DNA of 64,000 nucleotides from Pinus tabuliformis (lineage: Eukaryota > Streptophyta > Pinopsida > Pinales > Pinaceae): assembly GCA_031772625.1 (NCBI GenBank), contig CM062818.1, positions 208,224,310 through 208,288,309 on the forward strand. Reading direction: 5' to 3'. The notes below the pieces were generated by a model. The model was not told the DNA's origin. It made no database searches and saw only the letters and a list, made by a program, of their open reading frames with translations. This document shows positions 1 through 11,306 of the stretch, piece after piece; positions within the stretch are counted from its first letter, which is position 1, and each line of letters begins with the position of its first letter. The position numbers and the translations under genes were made by a program.

Positions 1-146
1 GTGTATTGTGCATTGATTCTTCTTCTTCTGGTTATATTGTTCAGCTCGATCTTTAAGCTTCCACAAATTGATAGTAGAAGTAGGTTATAGTATTCTGCTT
101 TGATTTATATTGCATTATCGGGTTAACCTATAGCAGATTTTCTACA
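1..146 (+). repeat. Copia LTR family A, 3' end only (copy 1)
   Basis: This is the last part of a copia LTR that continues to the left of the window. It matches the ends of three other copies (12430-12614, 15420-15602, 63830-63985), sharing the run of text around an HindIII-like aagctt, the phrase gcattatcgggttaacct and the terminal tttctaca. It is followed at once by a primer binding site, so it was a 5' LTR in plus orientation. The rest of its element appears to continue at 159-353 and again from 9573, on either side of the gypsy element G. Confidence 0.85.
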
Positions 147-158
147 TGGTCTCAGAGC
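147..158 (+). other. Primer binding site of family A element
   Basis: The sequence tggtctcagagc directly follows the LTR end. It is one base from the plant initiator-methionine tRNA complement TGGTATCAGAGC that most plant copia elements use to prime reverse transcription. Confidence 0.8.
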
Positions 159-353
159 AAGATTTGTAGGAAATTTCTACAGAATCAAAGGATGTTATGA
201 TCATGCTCACCCCAAGAAGGAGGTAGATCCTAGGGTTTTTCAAACACCTATTGATGGTGACTCAAGACCTTTTGAAGGTATGGTTTAATGTTGGTAGGGC
301 TTGATTCAATGGACTATATTGCATTGAATTGAGCAACTACCCCATGGTGTCCC
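159..353 (+). mobile_element. Leader of family A element, left piece
   Basis: This non-coding leader follows the priming site and is cut by the insertion of gypsy element G. The five bases before G are gtccc and those after G are gtctc, a four-of-five target duplication, so the leader should resume at 9573. I see no gene in this stretch. Confidence 0.6.
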
Positions 354-1242
354 TGTTGGCTTGTTGGGAACTGACCCAGGTTCAGAGTTAATTAACCAAA
401 CAAATCCCGGTACTACTGGCCCTTTCGACAACAGTCCACAGAGCGTAGACTGAGGTCTCACCCGAAGTAGTATGGGAGGGTGCTAGAACCAGGTTTCCAC
501 ACCCTGGAGATGTCTGATGAGTTCAACAGGTCCACGGTTTAACCCTGCGCACAGGTTGTCTTGCACACTTTCTCGTGCTTTGCAACTTGATATACTGCCT
601 TCGTGCAGCCCTACCGAGGGGCTGAACTTTGCACCCTTCGTTATTACCCTAGATCTTGCTTATGTTTCAATGTTAGTTAGTTAGCTTTGCTTGCTTGAGT
701 ACTTTAAGTTATACTTTAACATAAACCATTCATACAGATGCGTGCATTAAATAAACAGTATAATTGCAAAGTATATCAATCATTCATTAACCCAAGAACA
801 AATACACAGATTCATAACACAACTTATCTTTATTACTTTCTTCCATGGTTACAGACTCGAATCCACCCTACGCACTCAACTGCAAGGGTCCACGCACTCA
901 GCTGCAAACTACTAGACCTCTGCGCACTCAACTGCAGAGCCTTCTCCTACTCTACGACCCGAAACTAGACTTTACTCTACAGATACGACTTAATTCTCCA
1001 TCCTTCACTCTCTTTTTTTTACAACTTAGAGCCTCACTCTATTTATACAATCCCATGGTCCGCGGACCATGGGTAGGTCTATCTAGCCGACATTACATTA
1101 CAAAACTAGGGTGGACAACCCTATGACTCTATCATACTTTCGCGTTGTGCATCCACAATTCACGGAGCTTTACAACAAGATTTGGTCAAAACTTGGGCTT
1201 TAAGACCTAAAACATGCCTTGGGGGGGATTCCATGCCCAACA
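354..1242 (-). repeat. Element G 3' LTR
   Basis: This 889-base LTR matches 8777-9572 along most of its length, including the shared blocks around accaaacaaatccc, ggtctcacccgaagtagtatggga and the end gggggggattccatgcccaaca. In element orientation it is the downstream LTR. It is preceded on the minus strand by a purine-rich tract at about 1243-1252 (reading ttggggacc) that would have primed plus-strand synthesis. The outer five bases, gtccc, nearly match gtctc beyond the other LTR. Confidence 0.8.
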
Positions 1243-1277
1243 GGTCCCCAACACAAACATCGTGACTCGGCCTTGAG

Positions 1278-3198
1278 TCACTCTTTCGGCACAACGATCT
1301 TTGCGCAGAGTCCCGCCAACTGTTCTTGAACTGAACGGAGGTCAGTAGTGCACTGAGCTGCTATTTGCTGGACCTGTTGCATACGCTCTTTTGAGACCTC
1401 TGTGTCAGGCGTGCTTCTCTGCCTTAGTATGTACATCCCTTGCATGTGTCTAAGCTTGCCTTTGATAGCTTTCATGATGTTGAAGGCCTTATCGATCCAA
1501 GGCTAGACGCACGCTTTGAGAATTGCCTCCTTATGTCGTCTCTCGTCCACTTTCTCCTTTAGTGTTTTAGCCTGCTGCATCCTCGCAAGCTGCTGGGTGA
1601 GGACCACTATCTGCACAGTTCCTCAGACACTATCATACTATTGTTGGAGTTCTCATGCCTCTGTCTCTAAGCACTAGATATTGGGGTCCTCCTGCAGAGT
1701 TGTGAGGACCTCAAGTGATTCTTCCAACATGCTGGTGCAGTCTCGTACGACGCCTTTGATTTCCTCCAATCCCGCTGTGATAGCACTAGTGCACTATCCT
1801 CTAACTTCCGGGGAAGTGGATGGCTGTGCCTTTAATCGCAACTCAGTGATCTGAAGATTCAGCTCCAGCTAAACCTTGGTTGTTTCTTCACTGGCCTCGC
1901 AGACTCCTGCTGCTAGCCTGTGGATCTGCACCTCCGCTGGTAGATCTGCTGGGATGGCCAGCTCCAGGACGATTCAGCAAGCGTCGCCTATCACCTACAC
2001 AAACTGTTGATTTTGCGACACCAATTAATCACACTACAAGCTGAGTTGTTCCATATTTATCTTCTGCTCGTTGAGGACTTGGAGCGCACGACTCTCCCTA
2101 GTGCGCAACTCTATCATTATTCCATCCTGCAATAGATATAATGTCTCCCGTGGAAGGGCAGCTATATTAACACCAAGACCTTTCATCATGCTAATCAAGA
2201 ACCTGTTGGCCTCTTCTGATGTCACTAGAGCCCCTTTTGGCAACACGATTGTATTTGTCATCTGCACGTGCACCATCTGCTCTGCTGCCGTGGATCCGAC
2301 TGCGAGGGTACCAACCTGAGGGGGGCACACCTGTAAGTCCTGCAACTACGCTCTGAGGGCCCCCAACACAATCTGGTTCTCCTGCCTGAAATCTCGGAGA
2401 GCCTAATTTGTGACATTGTGCACCATCTCGCCAATGTCATGCAAATCACCCTCGGTTAGGGTGATTGGGTCGATGGACAACTTTGAGGCCTTGACCTTCT
2501 TCCGCGACCCTGCTCGCTCTGCTGGGTGTTGGCGCTCCAACTGTGTGGACACGGTTCATGGGTTCGCGCCTTCCTCTTTGGTCTCTACTTCCTCTGCTTC
2601 ATATCCCTGTGTTGCTTGGTCCGTGCCTGCCTTCGTAGCTGCCTCCTGTGTTGCTGCTACTATTACGACCTTCTCCTGTTCGGCTACTTTCTGTGTCGCA
2701 TCTTGCACTGCCCGCACTTTTGCTGCCGCTGCCTCCTTCCTTTGTTTTTTGGCCAACTGCGTGATGTGTAGCTTGGCCTCATCTTTCCTTCTTTGCGCCC
2801 CTGATCCTTCAATCTATGCAAGGTTTACAGTGCGTCACTCCAGCGGCCATGCCTCCAGGACATTGAAAATGGAATCGTAAGCGGCTACAAAGGGTAACTT
2901 TGTCCACTATTTCGTCGGGTCCTTCCATGCCCCGAAATATGTTATGCATGTCTGCCTTAATTTCAACGAATCTCTACAGACTGTTGTAGATCGTGGGTGA
3001 CAACTGCAGCTTACGGTTGATCCACATTCGGATGTTCATCTCCATGAGTACCCAAAAGATCTTGCTGTCACATATCCTTGTAGCATCCTTCGTGGCCCAA
3101 AGCAAAGCGTACTTCATAGCCTCCGGTAATTCTCTGTCAATTATGGGGAATTCACTGTCCTTCGGAAATTCTCCTGCTATGAGCACTATGGATAGCAA
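1278..3198 (-). pseudogene. Element G extra reading frames, distal group
   Basis: Several open stretches lie on the minus strand between the integrase remnant and the 3' LTR, the clearest at 2034-2345, 2556-2756 and 2974-3198. The 2556-2756 piece is an Ala/Lys/Glu-rich probable coiled coil (AKKQRKEAAAAKVRAVQDAT), and the 2034-2345 piece also looks helical. I recognise no enzyme. Extra frames at this place are documented for Tat-type plant gypsy elements. The overlapping plus-strand frames look like shadows because they lack any family feature. Confidence 0.4.
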
Positions 3199-3505
3199 TA
3201 GCCATGCATAGTGGAAGGTTTTACCCTACTCCTAGGCTTCGCGACAATTCTCTAAGAATTCTGTGTAGAGGAATTTGGACCAGTTAAACTGGACCCCCTC
3301 CATGCACTGCTCAGCCAATGCGACCACCGGCACAGGTACCTCGTCAGTGCGGCACTTGCGCATAACTTTGCCTGTTGAGGATTTGGGTTGCTACGTGTCC
3401 TGATTTTTCCTTGATGTTGGAAATAGCTTAGCCCCTCTTCTTCTTTTCCATCTTGTACTTTGTCTTCATGGCCTCCACGAGGGCCAAATCATTGCCCTTC
3501 CCTTT

Positions 3506-4389
3506 CTATATGGTTGCGGGGTCCTTTCCTTTATATGGAAGTTGGGAAACACGATGAATTAGGTCTGCCGTGATGGGGATGGGATCCTCCAGCCATAAAT
3601 ACCCATCATGCACCAGATAGAGCAGCTGCATGATGACGAAAATAGTTATTGGGGCACGGTGGAAATGCGGCACCCATAGTAGGTTCAACAACCCAACCTT
3701 TTCCACACTGCACAACCACTTTCGCGGCTCTAATGTTGTCACGACCCCCGCAGTGTTCTGCTTCAAGAGGTTTTCTGTCTCAAGGTGAGGGAACTTTTCG
3801 CAGTCAGCGAGGTCCCAATCTTCAAATTTCATGGTCAGCAGGCGGCCCAGGTGTGTGCCTTCAAACATAATGCCATCTGGGAGGAGCGAGGTCTGGAGCA
3901 AACTCTTGGTCTCATCTAGGCCCTTGGGCACTTTGGCTTTCCCTTTTCACGGGGGGACATAGGCTGGAAATTTTTCGCAGAGTGCGTAGGTTGAATATCC
4001 ACCTCCATGCCTCCATGTTCTTCCTTTGCGATGATAAGGGCCTGCAGATCTTCTTCTTCTTCATCTATTTCTATAGTGACATCTTTCCCTTTCTCCTCCA
4101 TCGACAGTTTGCTACGCAGCAGATTCTGTGGGGACACGCGTACGGGAGCCATTGCTTGTTTATCCTTCTTAGGTCTTAGCGTGCACGTTGATTTCAGGAT
4201 CTCTGCCACAATCCCGACACCTTCTGGAACACTGTCCATAGTTAGGGCCTGTGCGGCCTCGCTGACGATCAACTCTTCTATCCCCATACCATCCTTAGTA
4301 GTTGTCATTGTAGCTGTGCAACAATCTATCACTTGCGAATTCAAGGGCTTAATCAACGCTGGACTCACAATACTCAAGGCTCTACTCAA
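3506..4389 (-). pseudogene. Element G extra reading frames, proximal group
   Basis: Two neighbouring minus-strand frames (3916-4389 and 3506-3931) overlap by a few bases. The first has an acidic stretch (IEIDEEEEDLQALI) within a low-complexity region. The second is compact and globular-looking, with LVHDGYLWLEDPIPIT followed by LIHRVSQLP, a hydrophobic helix-loop pattern of the kind seen in other plant retroelement accessory frames. No catalytic motif is visible, and no function is proposed. The position after the integrase remnant fits the accessory frames of Tat/Ogre-type elements. Confidence 0.45.
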
Positions 4390-4788
4390 TCACTTAATTT
4401 GCAAATGACCAAGTGTTGTTTTCTGGGCAACTCTTTGTATTTTATAGTGCTTTTTGAATTTGAATTCGACTGTTCCCCCCAATTCCAGTTCATTAATGGT
4501 TTCTTGGTGGCAGATTTTCCCAAATCTTTCCCTTAATTCAAGTCTTAAATGCCCGTCACTCGCTCCATTTGGCCTCAAGTCTAGCATCCCATCATGAATA
4601 GTGACTTCAATGATCACTTTCTGGCCAACTCGCGCAGCAGCGCAGCCCCTCGTGCGCGGGCGCAAACCTTGTGACTCTTTGCTTCTGCGCGCATCTCCAA
4701 AATTGCGCAGCTCCCGGGCAGAATAGTTTATAGTCTTGCGCTCCCTTCCAACTACCTGGAGTGCTAAGACTATCCTCCCCTCGGTTAG

Positions 4789-5502
4789 TTAGGCGGTTGC
4801 ACTAGTCGTATACAGTTCCATACCATCCTCCGTCATGGTTCCTAGAGAATCCCCACCTTTTATTGTTACGGTCGGCATCGCGCACTTCGCCATCTGCAAC
4901 GCGCTACCCTGGTCACTATGCTTAGCAATATGCGGTCCAAGCCAAGGCATCAGACTGATCAATTCATGGCAATAGGTCTTAAACCCATCATCGTGATCAC
5001 ACACCTCCTGCCTTACCATTCTTGTCTTTTTTCCAAGAAAATCTTTCTTTATTTCGTCCTCCATATTCTTGACTTTCATGTCCATCATAGTGCTCTTCTT
5101 CCGTAACCGTACCCTTTCTTTTTCAAGTTCATGGAGTCTAAGGCTTCCTTGCTGGATTTCTTCCTCAAGTCCCATGCATTCTGTTTCTAGTGGTTGTGTG
5201 ATTCCTTCTTTCCAGACTCCACGAACCATCGTATCCCATGGTGCTACTATGTATGGACTAGTCTTTTCATACTTCATGGGGATGGAAACATGCACTTCAT
5301 ACTTTATCTTTGAGGGTGCCTGCATGGTCATGGTTTTGCACATGCTCCTATATGCCCAGAGAACCGCTGGCACGCACAGGTCCCAGTCAGCCCTTTTCAC
5401 CTTGTGGATTGTGTTCAGTGCTTCGCGGACTTTGTCAAAAGCTTCTACGTGCTTGGTCTTACCATTCTTCCTCATCCCAAACAGAGGGGTTGTTTGAGCC
5501 AT
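4789..5502 (-). pseudogene. Element G integrase C-terminal remnant with coiled coil
   Basis: The reading frame contains DWDLCVPAVLWAYRS about 40 residues in, the strongly conserved signature near the end of the plant gypsy integrase core (normally DWD..LP.ALWAYRT). It is followed by a region comparable to the integrase C-terminal tail and then a long charged helix (LEEEIQQGSLRLHELEKER) predicted to be a coiled coil. The catalytic core upstream is not recognised. The product of an intact relative would join element DNA to the chromosome. Confidence 0.65.
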
Positions 5503-6149
5503 TGTCTTGCCCGCTCCTGCTTATGGGTCGTGTTTCCTATCGTGAGGATGGTGTGCCTTCATGCAAGTTTCGCACCATACGCGTGTATCCATCTGGAAAG
5601 GTGGGCACGCTGGTAGTTTCATCCGTCATGCTCAACTTTCATCCACAGCTGAGGCTTTCCAAACCACATGCGCATCATCCTTCTGCACTCACACCAGTTC
5701 TAAAAACTCCTTTGGTGTGTACCCCACCATCTTGCGGCCGTAGAACGCAGTACCCATTAAAGAGCATCAAGACAATACTGTTCCGGTACTTTTGTTTCAA
5801 ATTTGTTCAAGAAATCATCCACCTCTCTCAACCAATCATACGTAGGTATATCTCTAACTTCTATGGTCACGCAACACAACAACCTTGTCATCATGTTATA
5901 GTGGAGCGTGGTTACCTCATGTAACTAGTTCTGCCATCATTCTATTTCTTCGTCCGAACTTGAGGTGGAGGAGCTTTAGCGCTCCCACGAGATTCTGCCA
6001 TCCATGGTTGGATTTACCTAGTCCCGCTCCCACACAGGTATCTTGTATATACAATCTAGATCTTCATCGTTGTCGCAGTCATGCACTGGCTCTGTGTAGC
6101 GCGATCCTTCTACAGGGTCTAACGGCACCACTACGCGTAGTGAATTTTT
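5503..6149 (-). mobile_element. Element G segment between protease and integrase remnants
   Basis: In an intact gypsy element this interval would hold about 2 kb of reverse transcriptase and RNase H. Here it is about 650 bases long and shows neither the YxDD active-site box nor an RNase H signature. A short minus-strand stretch reads VRDIPTYDWLREVDDFLNKF and may be a displaced gag-like or linker part. No separate gene is supported. Confidence 0.5.
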
Positions 6150-6893
6150 CTAAAAAATCATCTTGTGCTTCTTTAGATTTATCACTCCATTCATGTCAGT
6201 GGCCCAATCTATACCCAATAGCGCAGGATAGGGATTGCTATCATCAACAATATCTATCACTTTGAAATCTGCAAGTGCGCTCGCTCCCTCAATATCTACT
6301 GTGATCCCCTGCAATCTCCCCATAGGTAGGATATTTTTCCGGTTCGCCATTCGCAGTTGGATAGGTGACCATTGCAATGCAGGCTTGCCCATACGCTCCC
6401 ATGTCTTCTTTGGCAGGATGTTCACGTCCGACCCTAGATCCAGAATCACTTGATCCATTTCATATTCCCTAATCTGCGCAGTCAATCTCATCTCCCTTCC
6501 TATTCGCGTCATGTACTTCCCGAGCTTTCAGACTACGCATGGCTCTCCTGGCGCGTTCCCAACACATATAGTGATGATTTCTTGCAGTCCCTTCATAGCC
6601 TTGTTGTCGCGCAGTAGCTTCATGCATATCTCCAAGAATGTAGTGAGCATTGATGGGTCCATTTCCGATTCCAGTCTGTCTTTACTTCCTGAAGTGGAGG
6701 CGTCTGTGAAGCTCTTCTTAGCCTCCATGAATGTCTCCTTAGCACACTCTAAATCAAATTTTGGTTCCTTTGTTGGAGCCTTGTGAACCTCACTCTCTTC
6801 GGGTTGCTTACCTTTGTCATCGCCTGTCGTGATACCACTTCGGAGCACAATATTTACATTCGGGTCTTCCTCGCGCAGCTCAAACCTCATCAT
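6150..6893 (-). pseudogene. Element G aspartic protease and linker
   Basis: The downstream half, 6150-6512, reads as a retroviral-type aspartic protease. It has ILDLGSDVNILPKKTWE at the active-site region and ALLGIDWATDMNGVINL near the end, matching the LLGRPW-like closing strand of plant gypsy proteases. The upstream half, 6528-6893, is a charged linker beginning RFELREEDPNVNIVLRSG, where gag passes into protease in this family. Intact relatives cut the gag-pol polyprotein. The order gag, linker, protease is as expected on the minus strand. Confidence 0.7.
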
Positions 6894-6966
6894 TTGCAGG
6901 TTCTGAGTTGGGAGGAGGCTAGAGTGCCCCCTTATCGCGCAACCTCGCTATCAGTGTGGGATAGTC

Positions 6967-8028
6967 CTATGTCTCGTGATCAAACTGCATACAATACAAG
7001 CATGATAGTCTCGTTGGATTTGTACAATTGCGGGCATAATGTCCTGGCCCTCCGCAATTGTAACATATCAACTGTTCGTGACCTCTTCTTGGTCCCATTC
7101 CACCTCGACCTTGTCCACGCCCCTGAAATCTAGTGCGTGCCATCCATGCATTTTGATTGAGGGCCCATGTTTCAGTCTGAAGTCTGTAGGTTAGAGTCCA
7201 ATCCATCATCAGTTCATAACTTCTACAGGTACACTCATCATGGCCTACTGATATGTAGAAATTACATAACAACTATTGGGAATTCTGTGTATACTTCTGT
7301 AATAGATGGCAGTTATCTGTAGCATGCTTCCCTCCTATCTGACAAATTGCACACCATAATGCGGGTGCCACGCTCGGTCCTGCTTGTGCCTCTGGTCTCA
7401 ATGGAATTGGTCCTCCTCTTGCCAAGTAATTTGCGAGCATTGGACAATGGTCCTTATCATGTCCTTGGCCTTTGCATTTTATGCACCATACCTCCTCGCA
7501 CGCTTCTGGGTGAGCTGTTCCGTCTTGTTTCAAACATTGCATCTCAAGGCACAAGTTCTGTAATTGTGCGTGGATCTGTTGAACTCCCAGGTTAGGATCT
7601 TGTATCGGGGTTTTGTGCAATCTCATTGCCATCTCCAAGGCCTCAGCCTGAGTGGTTAGCTTATGTTGTGACAACGCGTTTCTTAGATGCGGTGTTAGCG
7701 ATGCTACAAACCATGTGCAGTGTTGTGCATCTATCAAGGTCATATTAGCTTCATGGATTTTACCCTTCAGTCTATGATCCAACTCCTAGGGGGTATCGCC
7801 TAAGAGCATCGCGATTTCCATAAATCCAATGATCAATTGTGTCTTTGATTTTGGCCTACTAAATTCTTTGTCCAGTGCAGCTTGGATATTCGCAATCCCT
7901 ACGTTCGGATTGTCATTGGAATGCTTAATGTACCACGTCAATGCGCAATCCTGCATAGCGCTGACCATCATTGCTTTCTTTATATTATCATCTGTAACTC
8001 CCTGCGCTTCCCATACAACCTTTACCAT
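6967..8028 (-). pseudogene. Element G gag with multiple CCHC zinc knuckles
   Basis: Three consecutive minus-strand stretches form the gag region. The first (7786-8028) and the start of the second carry the capsid-type pattern ALTWYIKHS, LDKEFSRPKSKTQ and KLTTQAEALEMAMRL, which matches the retrotransposon gag domain of plant gypsy elements. At least three knuckle-like motifs follow: WCIKCKGQGHDKDHC, WCAICQIGGKHATDNC and CYNCGGPGHYARNC. Two weaker ones start at CNFYISVGHDEC and CLYCMQFDH. An RG-rich patch (RGQGRGGMGPRRG) lies before the CYNC knuckle. Gag forms the particle and the knuckles bind element RNA. Confidence 0.75.
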
Positions 8029-8756
8029 GAACCAAAACTAGTCTGGGTCTTTATTCCCTACTCCCTTGAACACTATCAACTTTATCGCACTTGCCATATT
8101 GAACTGTGGTGGTGGTGGAGGTGTTGTGGGCGAAGACGAGGTTGAAGATGGTGAAGCCAGCGGTGGTGTAGGTGGGAGAGGTATGCATGGAATTCACTAC
8201 TTTATCAAGATGATTGCAATTATTGATGAGACCTTAGCGAGCTCTTCCTCGCTCTCTCATGGAGGTGAAATTAAGGGGCTGGTTTCTAGTTTGCACTACC
8301 TTCGTTTCTGTAGATCCTCCCACTCTGCGTAGCCCCAAACATTGATTTATTCGCATAACCTGTTTTTCCCACAGTAGCATTTTAATCCAAGTGTTCAAAG
8401 ATTTAATGTACTTACCTCGCGATCCTTTAAGGAAGTGTCATTCTGCCTCATTATAGCTTACTGAAGTATCTACCGTGAACTCAGTGATAAATCCTCCTAT
8501 AATTCGATCGAGCCTACACCTTCCTTGACTATCTACTAGCTTCACGATCCACTCGTACAACTTTGTTGGGAAGGATGCAAATTTTTTTTGTGGATCTCCG
8601 TATACAAGTAGCAATCTAACCACTGTTCTTTTGATAGTCGCGGATTCCTATTTTCCTGCGCTGTGAATTGGTGAATTTTTCTATCCAACCAAACTTCAAT
8701 TCCTTTCTTTGTCAGATTCCAGTGGTACAACATCAGACATCTCTATGCAGATCTCG

Positions 8757-8774
8757 GTCCTGGCAACAGAACCA
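8757..8774 (-). other. Element G primer binding site
   Basis: Two bases inside the 5' LTR, the minus strand reads TGGTTCTGTTGCCAGGAC. This resembles TGGCGCCGTTGCCGGGGA, the tRNA-Asp complement used by Athila/Tat elements, with several differences. It fixes the element's orientation as minus and makes 8777-9572 the 5' LTR. Confidence 0.6.
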
Positions 8775-8776
8775 TT

Positions 8777-9572
8777 TGTTGGTTTGTTGGGGCCTAACCC
8801 AGGTTCATGGTTAATTAGCCAAACAAATCCCAATACTACTGGCCCTTTTGGCAACAGTCCGCGGAGCATGGACTGAGGTCTCACCCGAAGTAGTATGGGA
8901 GGGTGCTAGAACCAGGTTTCTGCACCTTGGAGATGTCTGATGAGTTCAAATGGTCCACGGTTTGACCCTGCGCGCATCGCAACCTGATATACTGCCTTCG
9001 CGTAGCCCTACTGAGGGGCTGAACGTTGCACCCTTTTTTATTACCCCAGATCTTGCTTATGTTTCGATATTAGTTAGTTACCTTTGCCTGCTTGAGTACT
9101 TTAAGTTATATTTTAACATAAACCATTCATACAGATGTGCGCATTAAATAAACAGTGTAATTGAAAAGTATATCAATCATTTATTACTTTCTTCCACGGT
9201 TACAAACTCGACTCCGCTGTACACACTCAGCTGTGGACTACTAGGCCTCTGCACACATAGCTACAGAGCCTTCTCCTACTCCACAACCCGAAACTAGACT
9301 TTACTGTACAGATACGACTTAATTATTCATCCTTCACTATCTTTTTTCTTACAACTTAGAGCCTCGCTTTATTTATACAATCCCATGGTCCACGGACCAT
9401 GGGTAGGTCTATCCAGCCGACATTACATTACAAAACTAGGGCATACAACCTTATGACTCTATCATACTTTTGCGCTCTGTGCCCGCAATTCGCGGAGCTT
9501 TACAACAAGATTTGGTCAAAAGTTGGGCTTTAAGCCCCAAAACATGCCTTGGGGGGGATTCCACGCTCAACA
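8777..9572 (-). repeat. Element G 5' LTR
   Basis: This 796-base partner of 354-1242 starts tgttggtttgttgggg and ends ccacgctcaaca on the plus strand. It is adjacent to the priming site, so it is the 5' LTR of a minus-strand element. It is followed by gtctc, near-identical to the gtccc before the other LTR. Confidence 0.8.
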
Positions 9573-9813
9573 GTCTCTTTTTTAAAAGCTTATCCATTCT
9601 ATGTGAGTTGATGATAGTAGGAGCACCTGTTTGGAGCCATCAAATTGTATGAGTGTGTCCATTTTTTTTAGAGCCCATTATAGCTCTTGGAAGTCCATAG
9701 TAATGGATCCTAGTGTTCAAAGCCATAGTCACCCTTGTTAGTCTTGTATCGTCTAATCTGTACATGTAGATCCTTTTCAAAGCCGAGTTTCACTTGCCAA
9801 CTATCAAGATCAA
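9573..9813 (+). mobile_element. Leader of family A element, right piece
   Basis: This stretch continues the leader interrupted by element G and runs to the first ATG of the unrecognised frame that follows. It is non-coding and AT-rich, with a run of T near 9661. I see no gene or clear regulatory site in it. Confidence 0.45.
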
Positions 9814-11112
9814 ATGGCCCTAGTTGTCAGTAAGAAAGGTGGAGATCTAGTGCGCACTGAGCCTAGCACCTTGAGCTTGATAAACTCCTCACCTGCTATT
9901 CAGGTAGCCTTTGAAAATGCAGGTTGCATTCCCTTTTGTCAGAAGGTCCAGAAGATAGGTCACCATACTAGGCTCGCCAATATGTTTGCCCTCAATTTTC
10001 TTGTGACTAAAAAAATTATTGTTGATGCCACTAATATCCCTACAGTAGGGGAAAAATGGTTTAAGGGAGATGAGTTGGACATCCTGGCTTTCAAACAGTT
10101 TGTGAAGCCAAAATTTTTGGACAAGTTTTCCTCAACCTTTCCCAGTGTTTACCTTCAGGAGCAATATGTTGATCTTTTGAAAGTCATTTAGAGGTACTTC
10201 ACCTGTGAAGGCAGATTCAATAGGATTTATCAGTACCATTTGAGGCTGTTATGGCATTTTACATAGAGAAAACCAATGAATCTACCTTATTTTTTACTCA
10301 AAAGTTTAGAGAATGGAAGTTAAAGTGTAGATTCAAAAAGAAAAGCATGCTTCCAGTTTATTTCATTTCTTGCTTATCAAGATTTTAGTTAAATATGCAG
10401 TTGAAAAGAATAAATTGAATTGGTCAGATTTCCTTTCTAGTATAGATTTATTGCCTCAAGCTGGGTCTTCATCAGTAAAATTAGATGAGGAGGAACATAA
10501 AATGCAGGGAACACTCAAGAAGGAAGTTATCCATTCAGTGAAGGAGATAAAATCAATGAAAAAGGAATATGTAAATCCAAGCAAAAAACCCATAAGCAAG
10601 CTTGGTAAGAAGGCTAAAAAATAGGACATGAAGGATAAGAAGACAAACAAGGAAGAAAAGGTACAGGTGGCATCAACACAACCCACCAAGGTTAAAGTGA
10701 AGATTGAAGATACAATCAGGATCAATTTGTAATGAGACCTAGGACAAGGTCAAGAGTTAAAAAGAATGAGGAAGAGGTAGCCCCTCAAGTAGTGGTAGAT
10801 ATTTTTGAAGACAGACAGGGAGACAAGCAAGATCATGGAAAAGAGGAAGAAGTGAAGGGACTTGAAGTAATGCAGCCAAAGAAAGAGGAAGACATAACAC
10901 AACCTGAACAAAGTGCTATACAATATGAAAAAGAGGGTCCCAAAATGGTTAGGATGAAAGAGGCACTTTCTAAATATCAAGTGAAAACAACACTCTTGAG
11001 AAGAGGAAACATGGACCTGAAGGAGACAACCAAACTAGCAGATGACAAGGCGAAGTCACCTCCAGAAACAATTTCTAAAGAAAAAGGGAAGCATGTTTCA
11101 TTTGTAGAGTAG
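9814..11112 (+). pseudogene. Unrecognised frame in family A internal region, first part
   Basis: The stretch 9814-10191 starts at an ATG and reads as a compact domain with LTRLANMF-like and FLVTKKIIVDATNIP, GEKWFKGDELDILAFKQFV and FPSVYLQEQYVDLL. Further open stretches at 10370-10624 and 10732-11112 are Lys/Glu-rich and low in complexity, ending near KEKGKHVSFVE. I do not recognise the family. It occupies the position of gag after a copia LTR, priming site and leader, yet shows no zinc knuckle, protease or polymerase. It may be the accessory protein of a large non-autonomous element or a captured gene. It is broken, and the copia element at 11160 lies downstream within the same region. Confidence 0.45.
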
Positions 11113-11189
11113 GCTAAGAAGATTGCAGTGGAGCTTAGTGGGCCATCAATTAAGGTTTCTGTTGAAAATAGCAACAAGAAATGATAAAA

Positions 11190-11272
11190 ATAAAAATAAA
11201 TAAATAAATAAACAAATAAAGGAAAAAAAAATAAAAATAAATAAATAAATAAAATAAAATAAAATAAAATAA

Positions 11273-11306
<34 letters not shown>

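Larger units (their letters stand above)
354..9572 (-). mobile_element. Element G: Ty3/gypsy retrotransposon, Tat/Athila-like
   Basis: Two related LTRs (354-1242 and 8777-9572) beginning tgttgg and ending caaca bracket minus-strand coding remnants. The order in the direction of transcription is gag with several zinc knuckles, aspartic protease, an integrase tail, then about 3 kb of extra reading frames before the 3' LTR. Reverse transcriptase and RNase H were not recognised. The priming site resembles the tRNA-Asp type typical of Athila and Tat elements, and extra frames after integrase are known in that group. The element is clearly broken in many places and old: the LTRs differ in length (889 and 796 bases) and at many sites. 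Confidence 0.8.

Noticed and set aside
147-158. Initiator-Met tRNA-like matches at this and similar sites
   Set aside because: They are 12-18 base primer binding sites next to LTRs, not tRNA genes. No cloverleaf can be drawn.
2410-2880. A 156-codon plus-strand frame rich in Cys, Ser and Phe
   Set aside because: It lies opposite the Ala/Lys/Glu-rich coiled-coil text of element G. The composition is what an antisense reading of such text gives, and no family resemblance exists.
5069-5924. Overlapping plus-strand frames across the integrase remnant of element G
   Set aside because: They are antisense shadows of the minus-strand integrase tail and linker and carry no domain feature.
8066-8332. 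Gly-rich frame (GGGGGVVGEDEVEDGEASGG)
   Set aside because: It comes from a ggtggtggtgg-type simple stretch in the 5' part of element G gag, on the wrong strand and with no flanking gene structure.
354-9572. Perfect target duplication for element G
   Set aside because: Only four of five bases agree (gtccc and gtctc). I treat it as a probable but not proven duplication.
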